This document shows, piece after piece, positions 35,457-48,635 of a stretch of 64,000 nt of DNA. Each line of letters opens with the position of its first letter. Within the stretch, counting starts at the first letter, position 1. The stretch covers positions 27,933,636 to 27,997,635 of the forward strand of contig NC_079134.1 of assembly GCF_945859705.1 (NCBI RefSeq). The letters are read 5' to 3'. The translations under genes were made by a program, and so were the position numbers. The notes beneath the pieces were generated by a model. The model was not told the DNA's origin. It did not search any database and saw only the letters and a list, made by a program, of their open reading frames with translations. The stretch comes from Episyrphus balteatus. Its lineage: Eukaryota > Arthropoda > Insecta > Diptera > Syrphidae.

Positions 35457-37330
35457 ATGAATTTCTGTCGTTTAAGGAAAGAGTTTGTATTCCTTTATAA
35501 GTTCCTGTATTGCAATTATGTTCAATCAATTGAATCTTATCTTAAATCTAATCCAAAACAGTTCTGGAATTTTATTAACTCAAAGCGCAAAAGTGTAGGT
35601 TTTCCTGCGACAATGCATTTTAATCAGAGATTTTCAAGTGATCCTAATGAAATCGCTAATATGTTTGCTTATTACTTTCAAGGTATATATAATTCTACGT
35701 GTACTGGTGAGGTAAATGATGACTATCTTAAATCTATTCCATCTATAATTGAACATTCAGCCTTAAAAATTGATCTAGCTGATGTGCTAAAACTGCTTAA
35801 AGAATTAGAACCCAGTCATAAGCCTGATATTTTAGGATTTTATCCCATAGTTTTACGTCAATGTGCTGATATACCTACTTTGTGTTCCATTAACTGAGCT
35901 ATTCAACCAATCGTTGTCTTCTGGAATTTTCTTAGAAGAGTGGAAAATATCGGTAATAACGCCTGTGTATAAATCTGGGAAAAAAGATGAGGTAAAAAAT
36001 TATAGGCCAATTTCTAAACTTTCTATCGTTCCAAAGATGTTAGATTGTCTTGTCAAAGATATATTTATTAGTGATGGGAACTATCAAATGATTTGAACTA
36101 TCGATAGTTAGTAACTGAATGATTTGGACTATCGAATAGTTCATTCATTCATTTATTCATTCGAATAAAAACTATCGAATAAAACTATCGAATAAAAACT
36201 ATTGAACAGACTATCGAATAAACTATCGAATAAAAACTATCGTATAAAAAACTATTCAAATGAAAAAACTATCGTTTAAGATAACTATTCAAATGAAAAA
36301 ACTATCGTTTAAGAAAACTATTCAAATGAAAAAAACTTTCGTTTTAGAAAATTATTTGAATGAAAAAACTAACGTTTAGAAAACTATTTGAATGAAAAAA
36401 CTATCGAATGAAAAACTATTCGAATGAAAATAGTGACTAAACTATTTGAATGAAAAAACTATCGTACAAAAAAAATCTATTCGAATGAGAAAACTATCGA
36501 ATAAGAATATTGTTCAAAAGAAAATACTATCAAATAAAAAAAAAAACTATTTTAATGACAAAACTATCGTATAAAAAAACTATTCGAATGAAAATAGTAA
36601 CTAAACTATCGAATGAAAAAAACTATTCGAATGAAAATAGTAACTAAATAAATAAATGATTAAAAACTATCGAATGAATGAATATTTTACAACTATCGAT
36701 AGTTTGATAGTTTTTATTCGATAGTTCCCATCACTAATATTTATCAATCTTATATATGGTCTTGTGTGTAGTTCCCAACATGGGTTTTGGAAGGGCAGAT
36801 CTACTGTCTCAAATTAAGTTGAATTTACGAACTTCTGTATTAACTCTTTAGAAGAAAATAAACAAATTCATACAGTTTACACGGATTTTACAAAGGCATT
36901 CAGCAGGGTCAACTTAAAAGTGTTCATAAGAAAACTTGAGTCCAATGGAATTAATGGGTCATTGCTGAGTTGGTTCGGTTCATATTTATATGGTCGTAAC
37001 CAATTTGTAGTCATTGACGACATCTGTTCCAATAGGATTCAAGTTACCTCTGGTGTTCCTGAAGGAAGCCATCTGGGTCCTCCTATCTATCTTTTATATA
37101 TAAATGATGTGTCTAACATTCTAAAATTCTGCAAATGTCTCTTATTCGCAGACGACATAAAGTTTTTTAATGAAGCTTACTATAATCTAGATATAAGTTT
37201 AAACAGAAATGTTTTTAAGAATTTGTAATTCAAGAACTTAGAATTTATATTTTCAAATCTGTTGATTTTGTATCGTAGAATAAATGAATAAATAAATAAA
37301 TAAATAAATGTATTATGATAAAAAGCATTG
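35457..37330 (+). pseudogene. Jockey-like LINE, broken and interrupted
   Basis: Plus-strand frames encode the region before the RT (ESYLKSNPKQFWNFINSKRK), then RT blocks ISVITPVYKSGKKDEVKNYR, YTDFTKAFSRVNLKVFIRKL, TSGVPEGSHLGPPIYLLYIN and the catalytic FADD in LLFADDIKFF. Frameshifts occur near 35870 and 36830, and a hAT-type element splits it at 36069-36736. After FADD the coding part stops abruptly, and a 3' tail with repeated AATAAATAAATA units (37278-37310) follows, as in many non-LTR elements. No endonuclease domain remains. It is antisense to SamDC. Confidence 0.85.
36069..36736. mobile_element. hAT-type element with TATCGAATAAAA array, inserted in a LINE
   Basis: TAGTGATGGGAACTATC at 36069 is mirrored by GATAGTTCCCATCACTA ending at 36736. 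ATATTTAT is duplicated exactly outside both ends (36061-36068 and 36737-36744). The interior is a degenerate array of ACTATCGAATAAAA and ACTATTCGAATGAAAA units. Near each end lies the palindrome ACTATCGATAGT. It has no transposase. Inverted ends plus an internal array give it a foldback-like structure. Confidence 0.92.
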
Positions 37331-37489
37331 AAATCATTTCCGTAATTTGACGAAAATCGACGGAAATGATGAAAATCGATATGTTTTATTTTAAGACCCA
37401 ATAAATAGAGTGAATTTTTTTTTCAAATTTGCTACAAATTATTTCTTTATGTAACATAATATCAAAAAACTATCATTAATAAATACTTT

Positions 37490-39168
37490 GTAGCCCAGGG
37501 AAATTAGTAATTTAAATCGCATTTTTCGCGGGACAAAATTTTTTTCATGGAATGTGTTCGGGTGGTTGTCCTTATCATAAAAGTCAATTTGTTGGGATAA
37601 TTGGAGGTTGGGAACAGCCGCCATCTTGGAAAAGAGATTGGTATCGTTTTTATTGAATAGCTCCATTGTTATTCATTTTAACAAAAAATGACAAAGGTAA
37701 GACTTATTTACAATAAAATTATCTAAGAAATGATATACAAAACAATTCCGTGAGTTGATTAAATAAAATTTTATAGTTGGTCAAAGTGCGGGTTTGTATC
37801 GCAAGGTTGGGACAAAATGACATTTTTTCATATATCTGACGAACTTTTGATTTGTTTGGATAATTCTTCATGAATGAATTGTAGTACTTATAATTACCTA
37901 TAAAATGAGCCCACAATCGTTATTGTCGCCATCGTATTGTAGAAGTAATCTAACTCCGAATCTCTCCATGTACTAGTCAAAAGTAAGAAAAAAGAAAATT
38001 TTGGGAGTAGAGGTATAACCAAAATATAAGTACGCAGTTTTGCAGCCATATGCGTGTTAATGTCGATTTCAAAGGTCTGACAACTCTAATTTTGTGCTTT
38101 ATACGGTTTTTGGGGGGGTAAATAACGTAAGTTTTCCAGTTAATGTGAATGGGCTAAATTTATACTATTTGAAATTATAAATATACAAGCTGATGCTCTA
38201 TTATTTTTCCTAAATCTGAACACCCCAATCTTGAGGATGTGACCAATAGAACTATATATAAGCCGTTTATACGATTATGTTTTAGAAGCTTTTTTTGTTT
38301 AGATTTTTGTTTGTTTATTTGAATTGAAAAGCCTGATATGGTTAGTTAAAAAAGCTTATATCGTGAGTTCTATTAACCTCATAGCCAAGATTTAGGTGTC
38401 CAGATTTAGGAAAAATAATAGAGCATCAGCTTGTATATTTATAATTTCAAATAGTATAAATTTAGCCCATTCACATTAACTGGAAAACTTACGTTATTTA
38501 ACCCCCCAAAAACCGTATAAAGCACAAAATTAGAGTTGTCAGACCTTCGAAATCGACATTAACACGCGTATGGCTGCAAAACTGCGTACTTATATTTTGG
38601 ATATACCTCTACTCCCAAAATTTTCTCGGCCTACTAGCAAAAAAACAGCTTTTTTCTTACTTTTGACTAGTACATGGAGAGTTTCGGAGTTAGATTACTT
38701 CTACAATACCATGGTGACAATAACGATTGTGGGCTCATTTTATAGGTAATTATAAGTACTACAATTCATTCATGAAGAATTATCCAAACAAATCAAAAGT
38801 TCCTAAGATATATGAAAAAATGTCATTTTGTCCCAACCTTGCGATACAAACCCGCACTTTGACCAACTATAAAATTTTATTTAATCAACTCACGGAATTG
38901 TTTTGTATATCATTTCTTAGATAATTTTATTGTAAATAAGTCTTACCTTTAACATTTTTTGTTAAAATGAATACAAAATGGAGCTATTCAATAAAAACGA
39001 TACCAATCTCTTTTCCAAGATGGCGGCTGTTCCCAACCTCCAATTATCCCAACAAATTGACTTTTATGATAAGGACAACCACCCGAACACTTTTCATGAA
39101 AAAAATTTTGTCCCGCGAAAAATGCGATTTCATGCCCATATTTTGACTAAATCCCCTGAGCTATTGCT
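37490..39168. repeat. Long palindrome 3 (arms about 780-815 bp)
   Basis: The left arm runs from GTAGCCCAGGGAAATTAGT near 37490 to about 38270. The right arm runs from about 38352 to 39168 and carries an extra CATGCCCATATTTTG not in the left arm. The loop is about 80 bp. Open frames in the two arms are copies of each other, which marks them as repeat-derived rather than genes. Confidence 0.92.
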
Positions 39169-39888
39169 ATTATAATGTAATAAAATTATTTTCACAGAAT
39201 ACACAAAAAAAAAAAAAAAACAACAGTCGAGCAGTGGATTGAAGCCAGTGGTTCCGCCCTAAAAAGAGCAAAGGCGATTGCCTCTGCTGAAAAGGATTGG
39301 GACGGATTGGCAAAAAAAAACAGCAATAACAGTTAGAAATAAAGTGAAGTACCATACGACTGACTAACAAGCAGAAAATTTTAACGACCCACAGTGGTCT
39401 AAAACCTGGCCAAAAATATTTAGGCACATTTCCCACATAAAATAGGTACCAAATGATCAAAAAGTTATTCGGAAGGAAAAATTTTCATTTTCTTGTTACA
39501 GTAAAAGCCACTTAAGTGCTAACCCTCTCCTGGATTAGCCGGAAGAAAAAAAATATAAAAAATCAGAAAATGCACGTACAATTCTGTGCTATATTAAAGT
39601 TAGTAATCTATTCTTTATTTAATTTTTTGACTTAAGTTGTTTCACCAAATAGTTTTTGAGAAATTAAGTTTTAAAGATGAAATTTTGAAAAAAAAAAATG
39701 TTTACGTTTTTTAATTGATTTTGTATAAAATTTTGCAATATTATGGACATAATTAATGACCTAGTAGTTTTTAGTCAAATACTAAAGACTTCATTCTAAT
39801 AAATATAAAAGTTCCTCAGAATAACAAAAAAACTGAATCATACTTTTTTGCCGGGAAACCCAGTTTTGTTTTTTTAAATTTGCATTAA

Positions 39889-40402
39889 CCTTTTGTAACC
39901 CAAGGTCGTTAATTTAAAAATTAATAAGTCAATCGATTGGCCTTTATCTTTAATAAAACACGTATTTTTTAAAAATTCAATAAAGTCATTATTTACTTAG
40001 TTATTTCGATATTTTGCGAGTAAAAAAAAAGTTCAAATAATTTATTTTTATATAAAAATGCAAAAATTCAAGCAAAAAACTATCTAATATTAATTTTTAG
40101 GCACTTTCCTAAAATCCAAAAATAAAACCCCGTGGGGTTTACTAACAAAAACTATTTTTTTTCTGAATTTCGTAGTTTTTACACAAATTTGCTTATTTTC
40201 AAAAAAGCCCAACTTTCAACATTAACTGTCAATTAAAAACTATTGGTGCTATTTATTAGAAATTTGAAGTACTATTTCGATAAAGCAATACTTAAAGATT
40301 ATAATATTAGAAGCTTCAAAAGAAAAAAAAAAAATAGTTTGTAGAGCTTTTATGCAATCTTTTTCGGTTTGTTACAGAAATGTCACATGGGGCTACAAGG
40401 GG
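39889..40402. mobile_element. TTAA-flanked element (piggyBac-like), 514 bp
   Basis: CCTTTTGTAACCC at 39889 and GGGGCTACAAGGGG ending at 40402 are imperfect inverted repeats. TTAA is directly outside both ends (39885-39888 and 40403-40406). No transposase frame remains. The ends are more diverged than those of the 28680 element. Confidence 0.6.
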
Positions 40403-43279
40403 TTAAATTGTTTTATACCTCAAGAATATTGTGTTCAAATTGTGGGTCTCTTGGAGCCAAATTGACCAAGTTATGAGTATTTTAATACTTCCCTTAGGAA
40501 CGTTTTAGTCTTTTAGTCCAGAGTTCAAAACTTTAAATCGTTATCCCCACAACTAATGTTTTCAACGCCGGTGCTCCTCATAACTTCAAAACTACTGCAA
40601 CTTCCCCTAAGACTGCCGATGGGATCAATAGAATTAAAATAAAAAAAAAATAACTCAAATAAATTTTTTTAATATCTATGATATTTTTAATGAATCAAGT
40701 TAAATACAACACATTTATCAGATTAAAAGTAATTACCAAGTCTCGCACTAGTGAATATTACATAAATAACTAAAAGTTACTCAACGTTTAGATTAAATAT
40801 TGTCGGGTGAGCAATGAAAGTTATTTGCTAAATGACATCAGATATCAAAAGAACAGAAGTATATAGGTAAAAACAGCAATAAATTGTTATACACAGTTGC
40901 CGGCCGGCCGGCTTGATATAAATGTAAGTACCTATACACATGACTAACTACATTTGTTTTATAACAATTTAAATGCATATTTTCAAGCAAAGCTAATAAT
41001 TGTAATTGCTGCCAAGAAACGTGATGTTTTGAGATTTTATCGGTTTACACTTTTGCAGATCTTTTCTGAGAAATACATATATACGCAGACCGCAGATTTC
41101 AAGTGAAAATATTCGATTGTCGTGCTCAATGCATTGAAAATATCAAACGAAAAACAATATCACTTTTAAACTTTGTTGCACATTTCCGCTTGAAAAAAAA
41201 AAAACTCAATTTTAGCTGAGTAATATAGATTTCATTTAAATATTGTAAACGATCGATAAGACGCGACTAGAAGCATGTCAAAGTTGTATAATTATTTTAA
41301 GCTATAAAAACGTGATATTTTAAAAGAGTTAAGGCCTTGAATACATTTTATCACAATGTTTATGTCCATAAATTTTGAGATTTCGTGATAATAGTTTAAA
41401 CAAACAAATAATTATTTTTTATCAGAAGAGAAGAAAAGTTTAAAAAAACAAACATCTAAATAATACCAGACGTACATATACCTATTAGTCACCAACAGAT
41501 TATTATTGATCGTTTTGTTTATATAGGTTCTAGAAACTTACACATTTTCAACTTCGAACTGTGTGATCGCTCGATAGATAGGCGCAAACAAGTTATGTTC
41601 AAGCATAACACAGCAAAATCTCAAATCTATATTTGTTAAGAAAATAAACTAATTTTATACAAGTTTTTGTCGTCAAGCATTCAATACTTTTTATTTATGA
41701 GTGTTTAATGTTTACATAAGAATTTTGATAAGAATGCAAGTAGTAGACCATTGAACCCTGACAACAAGGAAATGTCTGAGTTTTATTAAAAGATTATCTT
41801 GACATTGGAAAGTATCGATTTAATATTAATAAATTGTTAAATAATCAATACTTATAGACTATAAAAGGAAAATTGCATGTGAAATTATAATTATTAAATG
41901 TTTGTATTCATTTTGTATTTTCTCTATAAGGCAAGTATTGGTGACAAATAAAATGCACGGCTGGGTTGCACGTACTCGCTCTTGCAGCTCAAAAGCACTT
42001 TAATATGTTTACTTGTATTGGTTTTAAGGACATTTGGTTGTTATACGGGAAGAGCCGACATAGAGGATACATTTTTTTTTTGTTCTTTGACTTTTTTTGA
42101 GAAAAACCAAAAAAGAAGATATATTCCAATTGTATTGAAAATTACGTTTTTAAAATTTAATCAAAATCGTTTAGGCTGTTTTTGAGAAAATTGCAAAAAT
42201 AGTCCAGATAAAATAGACATAAAAAAGGGCAAACCCAGAATTCGCATAAAGCTAAAAATTGATACAGAGCATTTAAATGTGTTTACATAAAAAATATTCA
42301 AGTTTTGATGTCGAAAATGTAGGTTTTCCATCTTTGAAACGGGAGAAGCTATAAAAAAGTAATGAGACATCATTTAGAAGATATCTTGATTTTAAAATGT
42401 GTCAAATGTCGAAAATAATGGTTTTTTGCCTATTACTCTTAAACGATGAGTCCTATCTTTTGTTTTTTAAAAACTGGTAGATAATGTAATCTTCTCTTAA
42501 CAACGTTTTTTGTTCTTTATTACACACAAGATTTTTTCGTATAGTACTTTTTCTGAAACGAAAAAGCCTAATTGGTAAATAGGCTTGTAGGCAATATGGA
42601 ATGTTTTACGAATTATTCTCATCTACTTATTTTTTTATCTTAAATCTTCTTCGACTGATTTTCAACGAATGACAAAAATGAAAAATATCAATTCGCTTGA
42701 TCAATTTAAAAAAAAAATTGAAAAGCAGTGTTTTACTTCGAGTCAAAGGTTTGCGCCAATCTGCGCTCAATAAAACCATACATTATGAATGAAGAAAAAT
42801 AGCTCTAAATTTTTATGTAATTATTATATCCGGCATTTATCGGCATTTGCTGTTTTACTTATTTAGAAAAACACGAAAAATTTAAAATTTTGACTTTTGG
42901 CCTATGGGAGGAACCACTGTGCGACGAACAGAAATATGAGACCCAGTTTTTCGGAATTTGATTAAAAATTAGATTTTTTTAACACGAAATCAATACTTGC
43001 CTTAACAGAGCAAGTAAAAAATGTCGCTTTGAATCAAAACCAACATTACTATAGTCAAAATCTAACAAAACTTCATTTTTAGTTTTGATAGCGGAAATAT
43101 GGCGTTGCAGTTTTTTGCGAAAATTGAATAGAAATAGTAACAAAAAGGCATGTAGTATTGAATAATTTTAAATTTGCTAAACAAACAACTTCGACTAAGA
43201 ATAGAAGATATGGTATTAAATGCTAAAATTTTAACGCAAACGATTTTGTATAAATATTTAATTTTCACTCGAACTAAGT

Positions 43280-43792
43280 CATAGAGGAAGGAATACCTAG
43301 AGACGCGACTTCGGTTGGTTTTTCTCTTCCACCCTACAAGCTGCAATGAGAGGAAAAACTCCACAGTGCTTATATGTGGTAGTTTTCCCGTGCATTTTAA
43401 ATGGCACCAACACATTCAACTGTGGAGTTGAGCTCAAAACAATTAAAAACAATTTAAGTGCTCAGTAGGAAATAAATTCATAAAAAAATAATATAATAAA
43501 TTCAAAACACGAACCTTTTTTTTTTATTTCTGTACATATTTATTGAAAGGTGGGTGTCTGGAGTGAGCTATTTGAGCTATTCAAGTTCATGTACAAACCA
43601 AAATCATGTTTAAATTCAAAATTTGTGAGGACATCTACTGGTGAAAGGAACATTATAGCTTTCACACGTATTCACAGATAGGAAAACAAGAGAAAAATAA
43701 GAGAGATGTATACCAATTATCTGAAATTAAATTTGCGGGTGTTTTAGGCAAGGGGGGTACGAGTCGGCTCTCTAGGTATTCCTTCCTCTATG
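43280..43792. mobile_element. hAT-type element with perfect 8-bp target duplication
   Basis: CATAGAGGAAGGAATACC at 43280 is mirrored by GGTATTCCTTCCTCTATG ending at 43792. AACTAAGT is duplicated at 43272-43279 and 43793-43800. The 513-bp interior is non-coding. This is a well-preserved, probably fairly recent insertion. Confidence 0.9.
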
Positions 43793-43911
43793 AACTAAGT
43801 AATACATTTCACAAGCACAATTAGTAGATTTTAATAGTACTAGTACACTTTAGTACATTATTAAAAGGTTGAAAAAGTTATAATGTGAAATAAATTGATT
43901 AGATTATATTA

Positions 43912-44096
43912 GCCCTGTTCCTTTGGGAGATGGCTAAGTACTATTAGTAGTTTACTAGCGATTTCAAATGGAACGCACTTTCAACGAATTCAATACAAAT
44001 CGTATCTACTTGGGAGAAGAGCATGAGTAGATGATAGTACTAGATTAACCAAAACATCAACTAGTAGTAGACTACCACCTGCAATAGAACAGGGCT
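43912..44096. mobile_element. MITE family B, best-preserved copy
   Basis: GCCCTGTTC at 43912 and GAACAGGGC ending about 44095 are inverted repeats, with TA on both sides. TA targets are typical of the Tc1/mariner group. The interior contains ACTAGTAGTAGACTACCACC and AATACAAATCGTATCTAC. Other copies lie at 548, 3208, 6131 and 29035. Confidence 0.75.
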
Positions 44097-44160
44097 ATTT
44101 TTAAGCAGCGATATAAATTTCATATTTCAACTTCTATAGTTTTTTCTATACCTAAAATAA

Positions 44161-44420
44161 AATGTTACGTATACGCCACAGTGACCCACACCACACACAC
44201 CCACGAAATAAAAAGAAAGGTAGGCCTAAAAACTCCTGGTACAAGCAAATGCAAAAACACCAGCATTCAGTTGGCCTCAGAAACGGAACAATACAAAACC
44301 GGGAGGCTTGCCGCCGATTTCTGAGGTCAACCCGGCGAACCCCACAGGCGGATCACTAGTGTGGGAAGGTTATGATCCCCTCGACATCGAGATCATAACA
44401 GCGCCGAGAAAAAGGAAGAA
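44161..44420 (+). mobile_element. LINE 3' end (RTE-like tail)
   Basis: The frame at 44162-44359 ends with GRPKNSWYKQMQKHQHSVGL and NREACRRFLRSTRRTP. This is the type of Arg/Trp-rich tail found at the end of some LINE ORF2 proteins. A 3' UTR with GGCGGATCAC and GACATCGAGATCATAAC follows. Partial copies of the same tail lie at 1964-2036 and 63845-63975. GCCACAGTGACCCACA occurs on both sides of the fragment. Confidence 0.65.
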
Positions 44421-47400
44421 GAAGACGCCACAGTGACCCACAAATCGTTAAATATGTCACTTGTATGAAACTGATGGCTTCAATAAAAAAAGCGTTAAAA
44501 AATCATAAAATCAGTTTTTTTTTCGCGGGATTAAACAAAAATAAAAGCAAAACTTAAAATTTCTTTAATTTTGTACCGCAGTTTAGTTATGTTCTGAAAT
44601 TAAAAAATGACATATTTTTTGTAAGCTCTTCGTTGTTCCTTTATCTTAAAATAGCTACAAATGGCATTAATATGTGAAATGTAACTTAATTTTCCATCCT
44701 TGCTGTTTTGTTTCATAACAAACCAGAATTTACAAAACACATTTATAAAAAAGGGGAGGTCTGCTCAAGATAACAAGATTGCTTGTCTATAAATGGTCAA
44801 ATTTGTTTGGTTACCAGGCATGAATTATATCTGGAATTTGTTTCCTTTAAAAAGCGCACTTTATATAAAAAGTTCAAAGTATACTTCAGATTCATTCCGA
44901 CTTTGATATACAATTTTTGTTTTTAATTATTTTAAAGGTAGGTACATAAAACATAATATTCTCGTATATGGAACTGACGTCTTATTATTAAAAATATTCT
45001 TTAATATGTACTCTATCCATTGAAAAGGAATGCAGACACAAATTTTAATTATTTTTTCTTTGCTGTCGTATCTTTTTTTTACTTTTGAAGATATTTTGTT
45101 TATATCCTTTTTTCTTTTGATAGCATTAAAAAGATTGATGTTTCTGCAAATATACACAACTTGTTCTTAATTTAATCTCTACATATATCTACACCACATT
45201 TTTCTCTCCCTTTCAATAGTTTTTTTTTTGGTATCATTAGTGGTAGTGATATAGGAATGTAAGACTGGTAACATTTTCTATATTTTACACACAACTCAAG
45301 AGCACATCTAAATAATTAACAACATCGCGCAAGGAGGCAAAACTATACATATTACATATTTAAAACATATGCATAAAATCTGGTATAGATGTTTGCATGC
45401 ACTACTATTAAAAAGATTGTTAACATCACTCCATAACCACCAAAGCACACTACTTGTGAGGAGGGGTTTAATTTTCGCTTTGAAGAATCTTGTATATGCA
45501 TTAGGCAAACACACTCTTGTTCATTTGCAAAGTATAATTTTTTTTGAAGTAGTTAAACAAACTTTTTCTTTAAAATCTTAAATAAAATTAATAAAGTAAA
45601 AAGGCGGTTTCATGCATAATTAAAAGATCTTCTTTTAAAATCTCAAAATATTTTCTGTGTTCATTTTACCAGACAGAAATAAATGAGAGGGCAAATCAAC
45701 TTTCTATGTCAAAATGTTAAGTAAACAAGTGAATTTACTGATATTAAAGCTAAGAAGTAAACTGCTGATCTTACTTCTTATACCAAATTTTGTTGGTATA
45801 CCTTCGGACTTTTTTGGACTGTAATTTTTATAACTTGGGTGGGTTAAGGGATATTATGTCCAATATGTTCAACGCGTTGACCGGGTAGTCCTAGCTTAAT
45901 ATTGTTTTTTAATAAGTGGAGTAAAAAACTTTTAGCTTGATGAAGTGTAATAAAGAATTAAAAGTTGAAATCGATGATAAAAAAAGTTTAATTGTAGTTC
46001 AACAATTTTCTTCTAATCCATACTAACTGGAAAAGTTAGTCACGAACATGATGTTTTTTTTTCTATCAAAAACATCCAAATTAAAAAAAAAAAAAGTGTT
46101 TAAATTTGTTTTTTTTTTTTATTCCGCATAGTTTTAGAATAAATAAACCAAAACGCTATTAATTTCATGTTCGATTGTTACATATTTAAATTCGATATTT
46201 TTTTCTTTACGCTTTATTTCCGTCATTTGAATATAATTTTTTGAGAAAAACTTAAATCGCATTTTTAATCGTAATCATTTAAGAGTCGTTTTTGAGAAAA
46301 TCGTAATACCTTGAAAATGTTTTATGCACCCCGCATCTGTTATAAATCTGATATTAAAAAATAAAATAAAAGTTTTCTCCCAACGAAGTTTGCAATTTAA
46401 TTTTTTGTAAAATAAAAAATGTTTGAATTTTTTTTTAAATATTGGAGTCATTAAAAACAAAAAAAAAAACAATTCTTTGAATATAAACATTTTCATATTA
46501 GGATTAAAATTCTTCCGGGATCAAAATTCTGCTTTTTATATAATTTTGTTTTACAAAAAAAAAAAAAAACGCGCTTTTTAAAATTATTTTAAGATTTTTA
46601 TTATTTTTACAGAATTTTGTAAAATCATTCTCTCAACATTGTTTTTGGTTAAAATGTACTTCTTATTTAATTACTTGCTTACTTTGTCATGTTTCTTTAA
46701 TATTTATTTTTATTTAATACATTAGGTAATAAATTTTAAAATATTAAGAAAACGGTTCTGTGATAGGTCTCTTTAATAACGGTTTAAAAAATATTTATTT
46801 TATTTAAAAAGTAGGACCATATGTGCCACTGTACAAGTAGTTTTTTTATTTTAATCAAATTCTTTAGTGTTAGCAAGCTTTTAAATTTTTGTCATATGGC
46901 AAGTATCGTTAATTCGGATCAAAAATAAATTTCTCCTTTACGGAATCACCCAAAAACTCTTAACTACTGCTGTAGTTAGCTCGAGACTAATAGACAGACA
47001 TACGGATAGACAGAATTGAGGGATTTCCTTTTTCCGCATCCTCGTTCATTGTAATGTCAGGCATTATTGTCATTTCGAGTTCGACTTTTTAACGAATCCT
47101 AAACTTTCCCTATTACTTGTGTTAAAAACAAGTATTTCAAGTAATGCAAAATCATCTTTACCAAGTTTCAAGAAATTCCATCAATCCATTTAGGCTCGTT
47201 GTAAAAATGAACGCAAAAATGAGACCGACAAACCGAGTTTTTAACGTCTCCGTCATCATTGTGTTGATTTTGATTAAAACCTCGATTTTTTTTAAGAAAA
47301 AAACCATTACTTGCGCTATGAGCATGTAAAAAATTTTAAATAATGACCAATAACTAAAATGAGATAATTTGCAACAAAAAGACTTTTTGCGTAATTTTCA

Positions 47401-47765
47401 AAATTATCTCATTGAGGATTAATCATAACATGCAATAACTTTACATACAGTATGTAATAATCCTTTTAGACTTAGAGCCCCAAATGAGATAATTTCACAA
47501 AATTAGGCGTTTTATTTCCAAATAATTTAATTATATTTTTGTTTTCTCTACTAATGTAACTCTTTTTTTCAACAACAAATCGCAGTATGAATCATGGTTG
47601 ATGTATTTTTCTCTTGTCTCTTGTAGTGAAGAACTCTGTGACCTAATCACACTTGAGTAAAGGGTATGTTTGAAGCAATTTGATTCATTTCGGAGCTAAT
47701 AGGTAACAAATAAGATGGAAATTATCTCATTTGATTGTTTGGCAAATTTCAATTTCAAATTTCCC

Positions 47766-48635
47766 GAGTTCGGGAAGTGGGTGGGTTGAGTTTTTAATGG
47801 TAAAAAATGGTATATCTCGATTTCCAGCAAAACTACAAATCCTATAGAAAAAAGTTGTATGGCAAAGTTGTAGGTAATAAAAAGATCTACAACTTTTGCA
47901 TCAACAATTTTTTCACATATTATGTCCCAAATACACTATAATTTATTTGATTTAAAATATTAATTTGTTCACCTTATTTTGACTTAATACCAAAAAAACA
48001 CCCTAATTTTCAATCGAAAATTCACGTGTCAAAATATCAGCTTTTTCAAAAAGTCGGTTTGCATTTCGTTCGTTAAAATGTCTATTTTCTGATGGTGTAA
48101 AAAAAAATTTACATTAGTATACTTCAGAACATGTTCTAGTAAAATTCAAAAAATGAAAAAAGCTTGAATTTGAAAAAAATTTAGATCATTTGGCCAAAAT
48201 TGTAAACAATGAACAAATTTTTTTTCGAATTCAAGCTTTTTTCATTTTTTTAATTTTACTAGAACATGTTCTATATAGTATACAATTGTAAATTTTTTTT
48301 ACACCATCAGAAAATAGACATTTTAACGAACGAAATGCCCACCGACTTTTTGAAAAAAGCTGATATTTTGACACGTGAATTTTCGATTGAAAATTAGGGT
48401 GTTTTTTTTAGTATTAAGTCAAAATAAGGTGAACAAATTAATATTTTAAATCAAAAAAATTATAGTGTATTTGGGACATAATATGTGAAAAAATTGTTGA
48501 TACAAAAGTTGTAGATCTTTTTATTACCTACAACTTTGCTATACAACTTTTTTCTACAGGATTTGTAGTTTTGCCGGAAATCGAGATATACCATTTTTTA
48601 CCATTAAAAACTCAACCCACCCACTTCCCGAACTT
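47766..48635. repeat. Long palindrome 4 (arms about 415 bp)
   Basis: The left arm starts GAGTTCGGGAAGTGGGTGGG, and the right arm ends CCCACCCACTTCCCGAAC. They meet near 48197 around a loop of about 35 bp. Arms are nearly identical, including ATCTCGATTTCCAGCAAAAC and its complement. No coding content is recognised. Confidence 0.92.

Noticed and set aside
31622..39175. Paired short open frames (for example at 31622/33268, 33433/35177, 37719/38924)
   Set aside because: Each frame recurs in the opposite arm of a palindrome and has no family match, so they mark repeat arms and not genes.
44162..44359. 65-codon plus-strand frame considered as a host gene
   Set aside because: Partial copies at 1964 and 63845 and the Arg/Trp-rich tail identify it as a LINE 3' end.
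44640..44750. Minus-strand open stretch with KFWFVMKQNSKDGKL, considered as a SamDC exon
   Set aside because: Only the WF pair resembles the SAMDC N-terminus; no conserved motif, start or donor is present.
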